Below are positions 10,021 to 19,443 of a stretch of DNA of 64,000 nucleotides, piece by piece. The DNA comes from Annona cherimola (Eukaryota > Streptophyta > Magnoliopsida > Magnoliales > Annonaceae). The number at the start of each line of letters is the position of its first letter. Position 1 is the stretch's first letter. The notes beneath the pieces are model-generated. The model was not told where the DNA came from. It was given only the letters and a program-made list of their open reading frames with translations, and did not search any database. Location: the NCBI GenBank assembly GCA_030490835.1, contig CM059973.1:53510008-53574007 (forward strand). Direction: 5' to 3'. The position numbers and the translations under genes were made by a program.

Positions 10021-11625
10021 TCAATCTATCAAAAATTTGTCAATTCGCAAAGACTTTGTGAATTGAAATTGAGAGATGGGGTATGAGAGAGGTTTGATGG
10101 GACGGTTATGGGCTGATGAATAGAAGGAGGAAACGGGTGCGGGAGACGGCTTGCGATGAACTGAACCCGATTCGAAGGGATCAAGTTCAGGCATGGGTCG
10201 CTTCTTGTGACGGCCTGAGGCGAGGTGGTATCGAATGGTAAGCATTTCCCGATCGATTCGATCTTGTCGGGAATACATATCATTGATAGCATTCAAGACC
10301 TCAGTCACAAGACTAGTCATCCTATCGTCTTGATGACCCATTTCTTCCCGAAGAGCCGAAATCTCTTCTTTAATGCTCTGAAGCGTGGCCTCTTGAGATG
10401 ATGTAGGAGGCGCTCGTTCGGGTGCAACAGATCCTTGAGGTGAGTAGGATCCGTGCGTCGCGGGAGATGCGGGCTCCGCTTGAGCAGGCGGTGCTTCGGG
10501 AGGTTGCTCCCCCTCAGCCTGTGCGTGGTCCTCTTGCTCTCGGGCTGGCTCGCCTAGCTTTTCCCGGATTCTATCTTCTCTGAATTGCTCCAGATTGATC
10601 TTCATTCGTTGGAGCAGTGCCTTGTTGATTGCATTCGTTGTTTTGGAAACTTCAAATGGTTCCCTGTCGATGTCTACCTCGAACCGTTCTAGAATCCTAG
10701 TGATCCAGGATCCGTAAGGTAGTACGCCTCTCGGATTGTCTTTCCGGCACGCCAAGGCTTCTAGAAATAGCCTGGGAAGGCTGATCTTGACTTTATTGAT
10801 TAACTTCCACAGGATCATTGCTTCTTGTGGATTCAATTGATTTCTCCCGCCCCCTTTTGGATAGATACAGTGGGCGATTAGCAGACGGAGGACTCTGAGC
10901 CTAGGAGAAAGATCCATGTAGTGCAAAAACTTTGTGCCTGCATGGTACTTGTTGCTCTTTGTCAGCTCGTTGTAGATTTTGTCCATTGTCAGGTCTTTAG
11001 GAAGTCGTTCTTCTTCATAGGGTACTTGAAGAATGCTCTCGATTCTCCTTAAGGCTTCATTTTGATTTGGGTTATTTAGAGAACCCAGATACATCTCGTT
11101 TCCTTTGACATAGACTGAGAACTTGGTATCATCCCATAAATAGTAGAAGAGTCTAGTGAGATCGGGATAGATCCTTTCGTCAGACTTTAACAGTTGTGTC
11201 CAACCTTGGAAGTCAAGCAACTCTTCTATATCAAACTCGTAGTCGCTGAGAAATTTGAAATCGATGATTTTGGGAATGAGTACCTTTCTCTCATAAAAAT
11301 ATTTGTAGAATCGACTGTGTTGCTGCTCAAACTTGAAGTAGGTCGTGGGCATTTTCAAGACTTGCCCCTTTTTGATCGGGATTCTTGAGGAGGTTGAGCT
11401 TTGAGGTTGACTTTCCGACCTCGGAGCTCGATCAGACGATTGAGTAGTGGTTTGAAATCGAACCCGTCTACCCGTTGATGTCGATGGTTCCTCCCTTGCT
11501 CTCTTAGCGGGTGTCCTTTGTTTTCTAAGAACTTCCTCTTCTGTGTTGGATTGGGAAGGTCTAGGCACTGGTCTTTGGGTTGGCTTTTTGACTGCTAGCT
11601 TTGGGAGTCTAGCTTTTGGTGCCAT
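10021..11625 (-). CDS. Sirevirus third ORF (env-like position), plant transposon-protein domain
   Basis: An intact 534-aa frame from the ATG at 11625. The basic N terminus (MAPKARLPKLAVKKP, several Lys/Arg patches) suggests nuclear or nucleic-acid targeting. A globular region at about residues 90-350 (FLSDYEFDIEELLDFQGW, LTRLFYYLWDD, LRVLRLLIAHCIYPKGGG) resembles the putative plant transposon protein domain found downstream of pol in Sirevirus relatives. An Ala/Pro/Glu-rich linker follows, then a probable coiled coil (about residues 410-460). The frame is open back to an ATG at 11841, which would add a Ser/Phe/Leu-rich hydrophobic leader. I prefer 11625 because the upstream part is low complexity. 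It sits in the env position, but I see no convincing transmembrane anchor in the 534-aa form. Function is unknown. Confidence 0.82.
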   Translation of the reverse strand: MAPKARLPKLAVKKPTQRPVPRPSQSNTEEEVLRKQRTPAKRAREEPSTSTGRRVRFQTTTQSSDRAPRSESQPQSSTSSRIPIKKGQVLKMPTTYFKFEQQHSRFYKYFYERKVLIPKIIDFKFLSDYEFDIEELLDFQGWTQLLKSDERIYPDLTRLFYYLWDDTKFSVYVKGNEMYLGSLNNPNQNEALRRIESILQVPYEEERLPKDLTMDKIYNELTKSNKYHAGTKFLHYMDLSPRLRVLRLLIAHCIYPKGGGRNQLNPQEAMILWKLINKVKISLPRLFLEALACRKDNPRGVLPYGSWITRILERFEVDIDREPFEVSKTTNAINKALLQRMKINLEQFREDRIREKLGEPAREQEDHAQAEGEQPPEAPPAQAEPASPATHGSYSPQGSVAPERAPPTSSQEATLQSIKEEISALREEMGHQDDRMTSLVTEVLNAINDMYSRQDRIDREMLTIRYHLASGRHKKRPMPELDPFESGSVHRKPSPAPVSSFYSSAHNRPIKPLSYPISQFQFTKSLRIDKFLID

Positions 11626-11841
11626 TTTGATTTGGGAGTTGGAAACTGAGGGAGAAAGGAATGGAAAATGAGAGAGAGAGCTGGTAGCGAGAGCTGTGAG
11701 AAAGAGAGAAAGAGAGCTGCAGGAAATGGGAGAAGAATCGCCGGAAGAGGAGAAGAAGGAAAACAGAGAAGAGGTCTGTTGCCGGAGAAGAGAAAAATAG
11801 AGGCTGAAGATCTGTGAGGCTGCCAGACAGAAAGGAAGCAC

Positions 11842-12211
11842 TGCCGGAGGAGGGAAAAAGGGTGCTGGCCGAAGAAAACGAAGTTGCCGGAGGGGAAAAG
11901 GAGAAGCAGTGGAAGGAAGGGAAATCGCCGGAAATGGGAAGGAAAGACAGAGGATTCGGAGGGAAATGGGAAAGAAGGAAAGAGAAAAAGAGAAGAAAAG
12001 GGGAAGAGACGAGGAAGTCGGACGGTCGCGCGCGCGGAGTCGACTTGCCCTAGGCGAAGTCGACTTCGACCCTGTGGAGTCGACTTCGCTATAGAAACGG
12101 AGTCGACTTCACTTTCCCAAGTCGACTTGGCGGAGTCGACTTGGCTCCCATGGAGTCGACTTGACCCATCGACTTGACCTTTTCGGATTTTAGTTTATTG
12201 TTTAATTTTTC
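11842..12211 (-). promoter_or_regulatory. Spacer between pol and third ORF, with LTR-like palindromes
   Basis: At 12036-12178 GTCGAC occurs at least eight times in contexts such as AAGTCGACTT, the same word family as in the LTRs. Next to it is a purine-rich stretch (11820-12010). The third ORF begins below it, so these palindromes occupy what would be its 5' leader or promoter. Whether they act there is inference. Confidence 0.6.
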
Positions 12212-13510
12212 CTAATTTAGCTCTATCATCCCCATATCATTCCTGATTTTACAAAATGATTCCTTGGCTAGTGGTTTGGTAAAGATATCAGCAATTTGGT
12301 CTTCTGTTTTCACATATTCTAAACAAATATCATGGTTTTCAACATGTTCTCTAATGAAATGGTGTCTTACATCAATATGCTTGGTTCTTGAATGCAGTAC
12401 AGGATTCTTAGTCAGAAAAATTGCACTTGTATTATCACATCTAATAGGAATATCAAAATAATCAATACCATAATCTTTCAATTGCTGTTTCATCCAAAGT
12501 AATTGGGCACAACAACTACCGGCGGCTATGTATTCGGCTTCCGCAGTGGATAGAGCAACGCTTGTTTGTTTTCTTGAGTGCCATGAAACTAACATATGTC
12601 CTAGAAACTGACAAGTTCCACTAGTACTTTTTCTATCTACCTTATAGCCAGCAAAATCCGCATCCGAATAGCCGATTAAATCATAGGTTGACCCCTTTGG
12701 ATACCATAGTCCAAGATTGGTAGTTTTTGTTAGATATTTAAAAATCCTTTTTACAGCAAGTAGATGTGATTCTTTAGGACATGCTTGAAATCTAGAACAC
12801 ATACAAACACTGAATAAAATATCAGGTCTAGAAGCAGTTAAATATAGCAAAGATCCTATCATGCTTCTATAAAGCTTTTGATCGATACATTTACCGTTTT
12901 CATCTGTGTTGATCTTGATTGTAGAGCTCATTGGAGTATTTGCCCCTTTGCTATTTTGCATTCCAAATTTCTTGATCATCTCTTTGACATACTTGGACTG
13001 GTTTAGAAATATCCCTTCATTTTGTTGCTTGATTTGCAGTCCAAGGAAGAAATTTAATTCTCCCATCATGCTCATTTCGAATTCGCTCTGCATAATCTTA
13101 GAAAATTCTTGGCATAGATTTTCGTCAGTAGCACCAAATATTATATCATCTACATAAATTTGTACAATTAAAATATTTTTATTTTTATATTTAATGAACA
13201 AAGTAGTATCAACTTTTCCTCTTTGAAACTCATGATCAATCAAAAATTTATTCAACCTTTCATACCAAGCTCTTGGAGCTTGTTTTAATCCATATAATGC
13301 TTTGGTCAATTTATAAACATATTTCGATTGATCCTTTTCTTCAAATCCTGGGGGTTGTTCAACATACACTTCTTCATTCAAATATCCGTTCAGAAATGCA
13401 CTTTTTACATTCATTTGGAACAATTTGAAATTCATATGAGAAGCAAATGCTAGTAAAATACGTATGACTTCTAATCTAGCCACGGGTGCATATGATTCTT
13501 CAAAATCAAT
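12212..13510 (-). CDS. copia reverse transcriptase - RNase H (pol, C-terminal part)
   Basis: Continues the integrase frame after a TGA at 13511-13513. The RT palm is clear: AFLNGYLNEEVYVEQPPGFE, then YVDD about 110 residues after the GTG at 13483 (VARLEVIRIL). RNase H follows (SRKQTSVALSTAEAEYIAAG, IRCDNTSAIFL, HSRTKHIDVRHHFIREH). The first catalytic Asp of RT, normally in QMDVKSAFLNG, is Asn here (QMNVKSAF), which should abolish polymerisation. RT-RNase H would copy the element RNA to DNA inside the particle. The frame ends at 12212 with a normal-looking pol C terminus. Confidence 0.93.
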   Translation of the reverse strand: MDFEESYAPVARLEVIRILLAFASHMNFKLFQMNVKSAFLNGYLNEEVYVEQPPGFEEKDQSKYVYKLTKALYGLKQAPRAWYERLNKFLIDHEFQRGKVDTTLFIKYKNKNILIVQIYVDDIIFGATDENLCQEFSKIMQSEFEMSMMGELNFFLGLQIKQQNEGIFLNQSKYVKEMIKKFGMQNSKGANTPMSSTIKINTDENGKCIDQKLYRSMIGSLLYLTASRPDILFSVCMCSRFQACPKESHLLAVKRIFKYLTKTTNLGLWYPKGSTYDLIGYSDADFAGYKVDRKSTSGTCQFLGHMLVSWHSRKQTSVALSTAEAEYIAAGSCCAQLLWMKQQLKDYGIDYFDIPIRCDNTSAIFLTKNPVLHSRTKHIDVRHHFIREHVENHDICLEYVKTEDQIADIFTKPLAKESFCKIRNDMGMIELN

Positions 13511-15316
13511 TCATTCTTCCTGGGAATACCCTTTGGCTACTAATCTAGCCTTGTTTCTAATTACAAGTCCGCTTTCGTCCAATTTGTTTCTAAATATCCA
13601 TTTTGTACCAATAATGGTATGACCATTTGATCTAGAAACTAAATGCCATACATCATTTCTTTCAAATTGATTTAGCTCTTCTTGCATTGCAATAACCCAG
13701 CTTTCATCATTAAGAGCTTGTTCAATGGTAGTTGGTTCGATCTTGGACACAAAAGCATATTGTCCACAAATGTTTTGCTTTGATCTTCTAGTTTTTACTC
13801 CTTCATACACATTTCCAATGACTTGCTCAATTGGATGGGCATTTTTGAACTTTAAATCAGTTGGAGGTTTGTAAGAGTCATTACCTTCACTTACCTCTTC
13901 CTCCATGAGATTTTCTGGCTTGAGCTCGATTTCCTTTGGTTGTTCTTTTCCTTTTGTTTCATCTGCATCACTTAATTCATCCTCATTTTTTGGAGTTTGG
14001 TTAAATTCATCAAATACAACATGTATGGATTCTTCTACAACTTGGTTTCGTTTATTGAATAATCTATATGCTTTGCTATTTGATGAGTAACCAAGGAATA
14101 TTGCCTCATCACTTTTAGCATCTAGTTTTCCCAAGTTGGTTTTTTCATTGTTCAAAACATAGCATGTGCATCCAAAAGCATGAAAATAAGAGATATTTAG
14201 TTTTCTTCCTTTCCATAGCTCATATGGGGTCTTTTTCAAGATTGCTCTAATGGTAACTCGATTCAAAACATGACAAGCTGTACTTACAGCTTCACCCCAA
14301 AATTTCTTGGATTGTTTGCTCTCATTTAGCATTGTTCTAGCCATCTCTTGTATAGTTCTATTTTCCCTTTCAACTACTCCATTTTGTTGTGGAGTTCTTG
14401 GTGCAGAAAATGTGTGATGAATTCCTTTTTCATTGCGAAATTCTATGAATCGTTTGTTTTCGAATTCACTACCATGATCGCTTCTTATGGTTACAATTGT
14501 ACTTTGTTTTTCATTTTGCACCAAATTTACAAAGGTTGCAAACATAGAGAAGGCTTCATCTTTGCTAGCCAAGAGAATTATCCATGTAAATCTTGAAAAA
14601 TCATCAACAATCACAAACACGTATCTCTTTCCACCAATGGTTAGAATGTCGGATGGCCCGTATAGATCCATGTGTAGCAATTCAAGTGGCCTAGTAGTGG
14701 AAATTTCCTTTTTGGTAGAGAAAGGCATATTGGGTTGTTTTGATAATTGACATGCATTGCAAATTTTATCCTTGTCATATTTCAATCTTGGTAATCCTTC
14801 TACCAAACTCTTTTTCCATAGGGCCTTTATATTTCCCATGTTTATATGTCCAAGCCTTTTATGCCAAACCCATGGATCATTATCAATGGCCATTAGACAT
14901 TGACCATTTAGTTCATCTAGTGAAACCAAATATACATTTCCATGTCTTTTTCCACTAAACATGATATGTTCTCCATCAAATACATTACATATAGATGATT
15001 CAAACACAACTTTATATCCTTTGTCACATAATTGACTAATGCTCATTAGATTGTTCTTGAGTCCTTCAACAAACAAAACATCTTCCATGCATGCATTTGA
15101 ACTACTATGTATTTTTCCGTTTCCTTTAATTTTACCTTTTTCATTATTACCAAAGGCAACTGTTCCATCGTTGCAAGGCGTAAGTTTATGAAATAAACTT
15201 CTTTCTCCGGTTATATGCCTTGAACAACCGCTATCCATGAACCATACATTATTTGCCTTTGCTTTAAAACATGTCTGAAAAAATAAACAAGTAAATCTTA
15301 TCTCTTTGGTACCCAT
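13511..15316 (-). CDS. copia protease - integrase (pol, N-terminal part)
   Basis: 601 codons from an ATG at 15316. The aspartic protease motif DSG is at residues 28-30 (WFMDSGCSRHITG). The integrase zinc-binding His/Cys set follows (H152, H157, C186, C189 in WHKRLGHIN..CNACQLSKQ), then the catalytic triad D217, D280 and E316, with D-E spacing of 35 as expected. The RT N terminus begins at about residue 540 (ALNDESWVIAMQEELNQF). The frame is closed by a single TGA at 13511-13513 in mid-RT; the same frame resumes at once. The start overlaps the upstream gag frame by 19 bases in a different frame. Confidence 0.93.
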   Translation of the reverse strand: MGTKEIRFTCLFFQTCFKAKANNVWFMDSGCSRHITGERSLFHKLTPCNDGTVAFGNNEKGKIKGNGKIHSSSNACMEDVLFVEGLKNNLMSISQLCDKGYKVVFESSICNVFDGEHIMFSGKRHGNVYLVSLDELNGQCLMAIDNDPWVWHKRLGHINMGNIKALWKKSLVEGLPRLKYDKDKICNACQLSKQPNMPFSTKKEISTTRPLELLHMDLYGPSDILTIGGKRYVFVIVDDFSRFTWIILLASKDEAFSMFATFVNLVQNEKQSTIVTIRSDHGSEFENKRFIEFRNEKGIHHTFSAPRTPQQNGVVERENRTIQEMARTMLNESKQSKKFWGEAVSTACHVLNRVTIRAILKKTPYELWKGRKLNISYFHAFGCTCYVLNNEKTNLGKLDAKSDEAIFLGYSSNSKAYRLFNKRNQVVEESIHVVFDEFNQTPKNEDELSDADETKGKEQPKEIELKPENLMEEEVSEGNDSYKPPTDLKFKNAHPIEQVIGNVYEGVKTRRSKQNICGQYAFVSKIEPTTIEQALNDESWVIAMQEELNQFERNDVWHLVSRSNGHTIIGTKWIFRNKLDESGLVIRNKARLVAKGYSQEE

Positions 15317-16338
15317 TTTATGGGTCCATTTGTGTTAGTAAAATAATTCAATCTTTGTAGTTCTAACTTTGAAAGCCCAAATTTTGTGTTCCTTGGAACC
15401 CAAACTAATTTTGCACCATGATCATACAGTTTCTTAACGTTACATTTATAGATTGTATGACCCATTTTATTGCAAAAATTGCAAGCCATAGGTAATCTTG
15501 GAGTAGGCCTCCAAGTATCTAATGGTTCAAACGTTGGCCTTCTAGTCCACATAAAATTTTTCTTTTGTGGCTTGTATATAGGTGCAGTTTTGGTTTGATA
15601 TATCCCAAGCATTGGCACATTTGATTCACCACTTTCTTTTTGCTCAAATGTATAGTAACCAAGACCTCTTTTATTTGTTTGAGAGGTCATATTCAGAAAC
15701 ATCTTTACATTTTCTCTTGGATTAGAGAACTTAGCTAATGATTCATTTAATGATCCGTTCTCCTTTTTTAGCAAATCATATTCATCTTTCAATTTTTCTA
15801 ATTTTTCTGCAAGTTTACCATTTACAATTATTACTGCATCACATTGTCTTTTCTTAATTGTAAACTTGCTTCCTAATTTTTTCATTTCTTCATATAATGA
15901 ATCATATACAATTTGTAGTTCTTCTAATTCAGCACATTTGAGGCATTCTTGAAAAGAAGAATAACTTGATTGAGAATGGCAAGTTTTGGAACTTACCTCT
16001 TCATTGCTTGTGCACTTTGTTGAGATGGTTTGTTCTTCTTGTTCGATTTGCGCCATGCTACATATTCTTGCACAATCTTCCGCCTCGATTTCGTCGGTTG
16101 AAGAGCTACTCGTTGTAGATTCCTCGTCATTCACGTACATGCCTCTTCCTTTATTTCTTTGGAATCTTTTATTGTCCCCTCGATCTTTTCTTTGTTCTTT
16201 TGCCTTGCTTTCTTCGGGAGTTGGACATTGAGCTTGCATGTGACCCGAACCGCCGCATTGGTAACATTTGGTTGGTTCTTTCTTTTTCTCTCTAGAATTT
16301 CTATCTTTGAAACTTCTAAAATTTCTACCTTTCCTCAC
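15298..16338 (-). CDS. gag C-terminal half with two CCHC knuckles
   Basis: This is the same frame as the gag N-terminal half, separated from it by one TGA (16351-16353); the first start-like codon here is a GTG at 16338, so it is not an independent gene. The first knuckle is CYQCGGSGHMQAQC (about residue 24), the second CNFCNKMGHTIYKC (about residue 285), both CX2CX4HX4C. Between them is a Glu/Lys-rich segment with coiled-coil character. It ends WVPKR-stop at 15298. Nucleocapsid part of the particle protein, binding the genomic RNA. Confidence 0.9.
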   Translation of the reverse strand: MRKGRNFRSFKDRNSREKKKEPTKCYQCGGSGHMQAQCPTPEESKAKEQRKDRGDNKRFQRNKGRGMYVNDEESTTSSSSTDEIEAEDCARICSMAQIEQEEQTISTKCTSNEEVSSKTCHSQSSYSSFQECLKCAELEELQIVYDSLYEEMKKLGSKFTIKKRQCDAVIIVNGKLAEKLEKLKDEYDLLKKENGSLNESLAKFSNPRENVKMFLNMTSQTNKRGLGYYTFEQKESGESNVPMLGIYQTKTAPIYKPQKKNFMWTRRPTFEPLDTWRPTPRLPMACNFCNKMGHTIYKCNVKKLYDHGAKLVWVPRNTKFGLSKLELQRLNYFTNTNGPIKWVPKR

Positions 16339-16350
16339 AAATTTTCTGAA

Positions 16351-17100
16351 TCATTTTGTGAGTAGGGCAATCTCATCGTCATTTTGAGAGGATGAGGTGT
16401 CGTCTGTATCTTGTGAGGCTTTCAAGGCAATTGCTCTTTTGCTTTTGTGATGATTTTCATTTCTTTTCTTAATTAGCTCATGTGACATTAATGAGCTAAT
16501 TAGGTTTTCTAGCTTCAATGTGTTGAGGTCCTTGGCTTCTTCTATCGCAGTAATCTTTGGAGTCCAAGATTCCGGTAGAGCTCTCAAAATCTTCATAACC
16601 TGCTCAGATTCAGATATAGCCTTTCCAAGACCTTTTAAAGCATTAGTAATTTTTGAGAATCTAGCAAACATTTCAGAAATTATTTCTGTTTCTAACATTC
16701 TAAAGTTTTCTAGTTCTCCAATCAAAATATTTCTTCTCGTCCCTTGGACTTGAGAAGTTCCTTCATACATGGAGGTTAACGTATCCCATATCTCTTTGGC
16801 GGTTAAACAAGAGGATACTCTATCATATTCAGAAGCAGTAAGAGCACAGAATAGTGAGTTCATAGCTTTGGCATTGCTCTTTACAATTCTTACTTCCTCA
16901 TCGGTCCATTTGGAAGCTCTTTCGTCGGTAGGCAAGGTTACTCCATCTTGGATTGCAATCCAAGAATCCATGTCGGTATCCATGATGAGTTGCTTCATAC
17001 GAAGCTTCCAATATTCAAAATTATTCCCATCAAACAATGGTGGCCTTGTACAGGATTGGCCTTCAGCAAATGCGGGAACGAAAGTAGATTGGGATGCCAT
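16351..17100 (-). CDS. gag N-terminal half (UBN2/DUF4219-type), truncated by TGA
   Basis: Starts at ATG 17100, 35 bp after the primer site. The 249 residues match the copia gag core: PPLFDGNNFEYWKLRMKQL near residue 21, AKEIWDTL near 101, ALPESWTPKITAI near 174. It ends ALLTK-TGA; the frame continues past the stop with gag-like sequence, and the old Sirevirus-like copy has a sense codon at the corresponding place, so the TGA is a nonsense change. Forms the capsid of the virus-like particle. Confidence 0.92.
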   Translation of the reverse strand: MASQSTFVPAFAEGQSCTRPPLFDGNNFEYWKLRMKQLIMDTDMDSWIAIQDGVTLPTDERASKWTDEEVRIVKSNAKAMNSLFCALTASEYDRVSSCLTAKEIWDTLTSMYEGTSQVQGTRRNILIGELENFRMLETEIISEMFARFSKITNALKGLGKAISESEQVMKILRALPESWTPKITAIEEAKDLNTLKLENLISSLMSHELIKKRNENHHKSKRAIALKASQDTDDTSSSQNDDEIALLTK

Positions 17101-17134
17101 ATCGATAAGATCTCTTTGGTAAACTCAAAGACCT

Positions 17135-17146
17135 GCTCTGATACCA
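17135..17146 (-). promoter_or_regulatory. Primer-binding site, tRNA-Met type
   Basis: Minus strand TGGTATCAGAGC, two bases inside the 5' LTR end. It matches the 3' end of plant initiator tRNA-Met exactly as in most plant copia elements. Confidence 0.95.
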
Positions 17147-17148
17147 CT

Positions 17149-18973
17149 TGTTGGTCCCGAGTTGATGGCTAAACCCAAGAGGGGAGGGGTGAATTGGGTT
17201 CTTTAAAATTTTTTGGTAAATTAAAATCCTAACCCCTTGAAAGATTAATCCTCTTTTTAAAAGCAAATAGAGAGTAATAAGATAAAGCAGTAAAAGAAAG
17301 CAACAGACAAGATTTATAGTGGTTCGGGCAATCCTTCCCTACTCCACTCTTCCAAGCTCACACTCCGTTGTGACTTGGGTTCCACTATGTATTCCTCGAA
17401 TACACTTAGAGTCTCCGCTCTCTTCTAGATTCAAGCTCTAGGGGGCATATACAACTTAGAGCCTATGCTCTCTTCTAGATTCCAGCTCTAGGGGGCATAA
17501 ATAACACACTGCACAAGTAGGTGAAGAGTCACACTCCAATCACACTACTTTGCATACACTTGATCTTAGCTACCCAAGCTAAATCAAGGTTAATACAACA
17601 AGACTTTGAAATAAGAAAAACTACACTTTACAGAGATGTGTAGGCAGGTTGAGCTCGAGGAAGAAATTAGAAGCAGCTTGGATGAGTATCGATGAAGCAG
17701 CTTGCAACTTGAAGCTCTTTCTTCCTTTGAATGTATATGGACCACTCAAAAATGGAGAAAAGGAAATGAAAACACTTTCTTGCACTTCTTTTCTCTCTTT
17801 GGACTTTGTGATGTGTATATGAGTGTCTTGTATCTTCTTTCACGTTCATTTGAGTGTCCTTTTATAGAGTGAGGAAGATTTGAACGTTGTAGAGGTGGTT
17901 GGCGCGCAATAAATGATCTCCAACGTTCAAAAATTCGAACGTTATTTTCCAAGTCGAAGATGGAGTCGACTTGGCCTGCGACTTGGCTTCCAAGTCGCAT
18001 CTGGAGTCGACCTCGTGTGCGACTCCAGTTCTTCAGATTTCCCAAGTCTGAGTCTTGGGTCGACTTGGCCTCAGACTTCAACTCAAGTCGATCCTGGAGT
18101 CGACTTGGGTTGCGACTTGGCTCGGCCTTTGCTAAAGATGCTTTGATCTTCATTTGATCTGATTCTATCATGCTTGGCTTTCTTCCTTTGAATCATTTTC
18201 ATTCTGGATGATTCCTCATACTTGTAGATCTTGTTAATCTTGAAGTCCTTGTTTTTGGTTTATCTTGGAAAGGCTTAAACCTCATGAATCTTTGGAGAGT
18301 TTGATTCTTGTAGAACAGATTGATGTACCTTGCTTTGCTTTGGAGTCATTTGATCTTTAGGACTTGATAGACTTGATTTGATCTTGAACATGTATTCTTA
18401 CTTTGAACTTGAGTGAAACTCAAGTTATCTTTGAGAATAGTCTTTGCTCCTTGATTTGGATCTTGATAAAGTTCAAGTAGGTTCTTGGAATGGGCTTGGA
18501 ACTGCATTTTGAAGTCTGAACTTCTCAAGTCGAGGATGGAGTCGACCTTGTCTGCGACTTCACCCAAGTCGCACTTGGAGTCGACTTGGCCTGCGACTTG
18601 GGCAGCTTTGTGACCCAAAATCAGGTCTGGACAGTTTTTCTCGACTGAAGTCGATAGTGAGGTCGACTTCGTGTGCGACTTGGCTTCCCAAGTCGCAAGT
18701 GGAGTCGACTTAGCCTGCGACTTCACCTGCTACTCTTCCATTTCTGATTTTGCCTTTGAGGTTCAAAGTCAAGTCGATAGTGGAGTCGACTTTTGGATCG
18801 ACTTCACCCTAAGTCGAAGTCCAAGTCGACTTGGGGATCGACTTGGCTATTTCATTTCCTTAATCATTGAGCAAACTCATTAGTACTCTTTAATATACTC
18901 AAATTAGCCTTTGTTAATCATCAAAACTTAAGCTTTGGTCAATTTTGTTTTGTTTTAAACATTGTTTCTAACA
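17149..18973 (-). repeat. 5' LTR of the young Sirevirus-like element
   Basis: 1825 bp, plus-strand ends TGTTGGTCCC and TCTAACA. Nearly identical to 7967-9717 by eye (roughly 1-2 percent substitutions), plus the 60-bp and 14-bp blocks that the other copy lost. Perfect TSD GTAGT follows at 18974-18978. Confidence 0.96.
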
Positions 18974-19443
18974 GTAGTCACATTGCGTAGTGGAAAATAG
19001 TTACCCGATGCAATTCCACCAGAATCGGTAACTGAACCCACTAATCCTTTGATTCAGCAGTCACAGGAGCTAGAAGAACCAGTTACTACCCAGAAGAAAC
19101 CGGACACTGAAATCGCCACAAGTCCAAGGTCGCCTCCTCCATTTCCTCAGCGATTGCAAAGACTAAAAAGGAGGGCCAATTCAAAAAATTTCTAGAGGTA
19201 TTGAAGCAGCTGCATATCAATATACCTCTCGTCGAAGCCTTGGAACAGATCCCTTGCTACGCCAAATTTATGAAAGACGTGCTATCAAAGAAAAGGCGGT
19301 TGACGGAATTCGAGACGGCGACATTAACGGAGGAAACCAGCACTAGGGTGTAGAGGAAGCTGCCTCCTAAGCTCAAGGACCCAGGGAGTTTCACCATCCC
19401 ATGCACAATTGGAAACTAATACTTTGGGAGAGCTCTATGCGAC
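18974..19443 (+). pseudogene. Athila-type gag C terminus / protease start, broken
   Basis: The interrupted frame resumes after the TSD with VVTLRSGK, the TLRSGK word typical of Athila polyproteins, immediately followed by a stop. Further on are PPPFPQRLQRLKRR and, in shifted frames, sequence of the KKLPPKLKDPGSFTIPCTIG kind. Several stops and frame changes separate it from the protease below. Confidence 0.8.

Larger units (their letters stand above)
7967..18973 (-). mobile_element. Young Sirevirus-like Ty1/copia element
   Basis: An 11.0-kb element on the minus strand. LTRs at 17149-18973 (5') and 7967-9717 (3') are nearly identical apart from two indels; the 5-bp duplication GTAGT is perfect (7962-7966 and 18974-18978). 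Order in its own sense: LTR, tRNA-Met primer site, gag with CCHC knuckles, protease-integrase, RT-RNase H, a 586-bp spacer, a third ORF, two polypurine tracts, LTR. The third ORF, long LTRs and repeated purine tract point to the Sirevirus (SIRE/Maximus) lineage. Two in-frame TGA codons and a changed RT catalytic residue make autonomous movement unlikely now. Confidence 0.96.

Noticed and set aside
15270..15316. A spliced intron at the gag/pol border (TTTATTTTTTCAG looks like a 3' splice site)
   Set aside because: The distance available is far below plant intron size; a longer intron would remove coding motifs.
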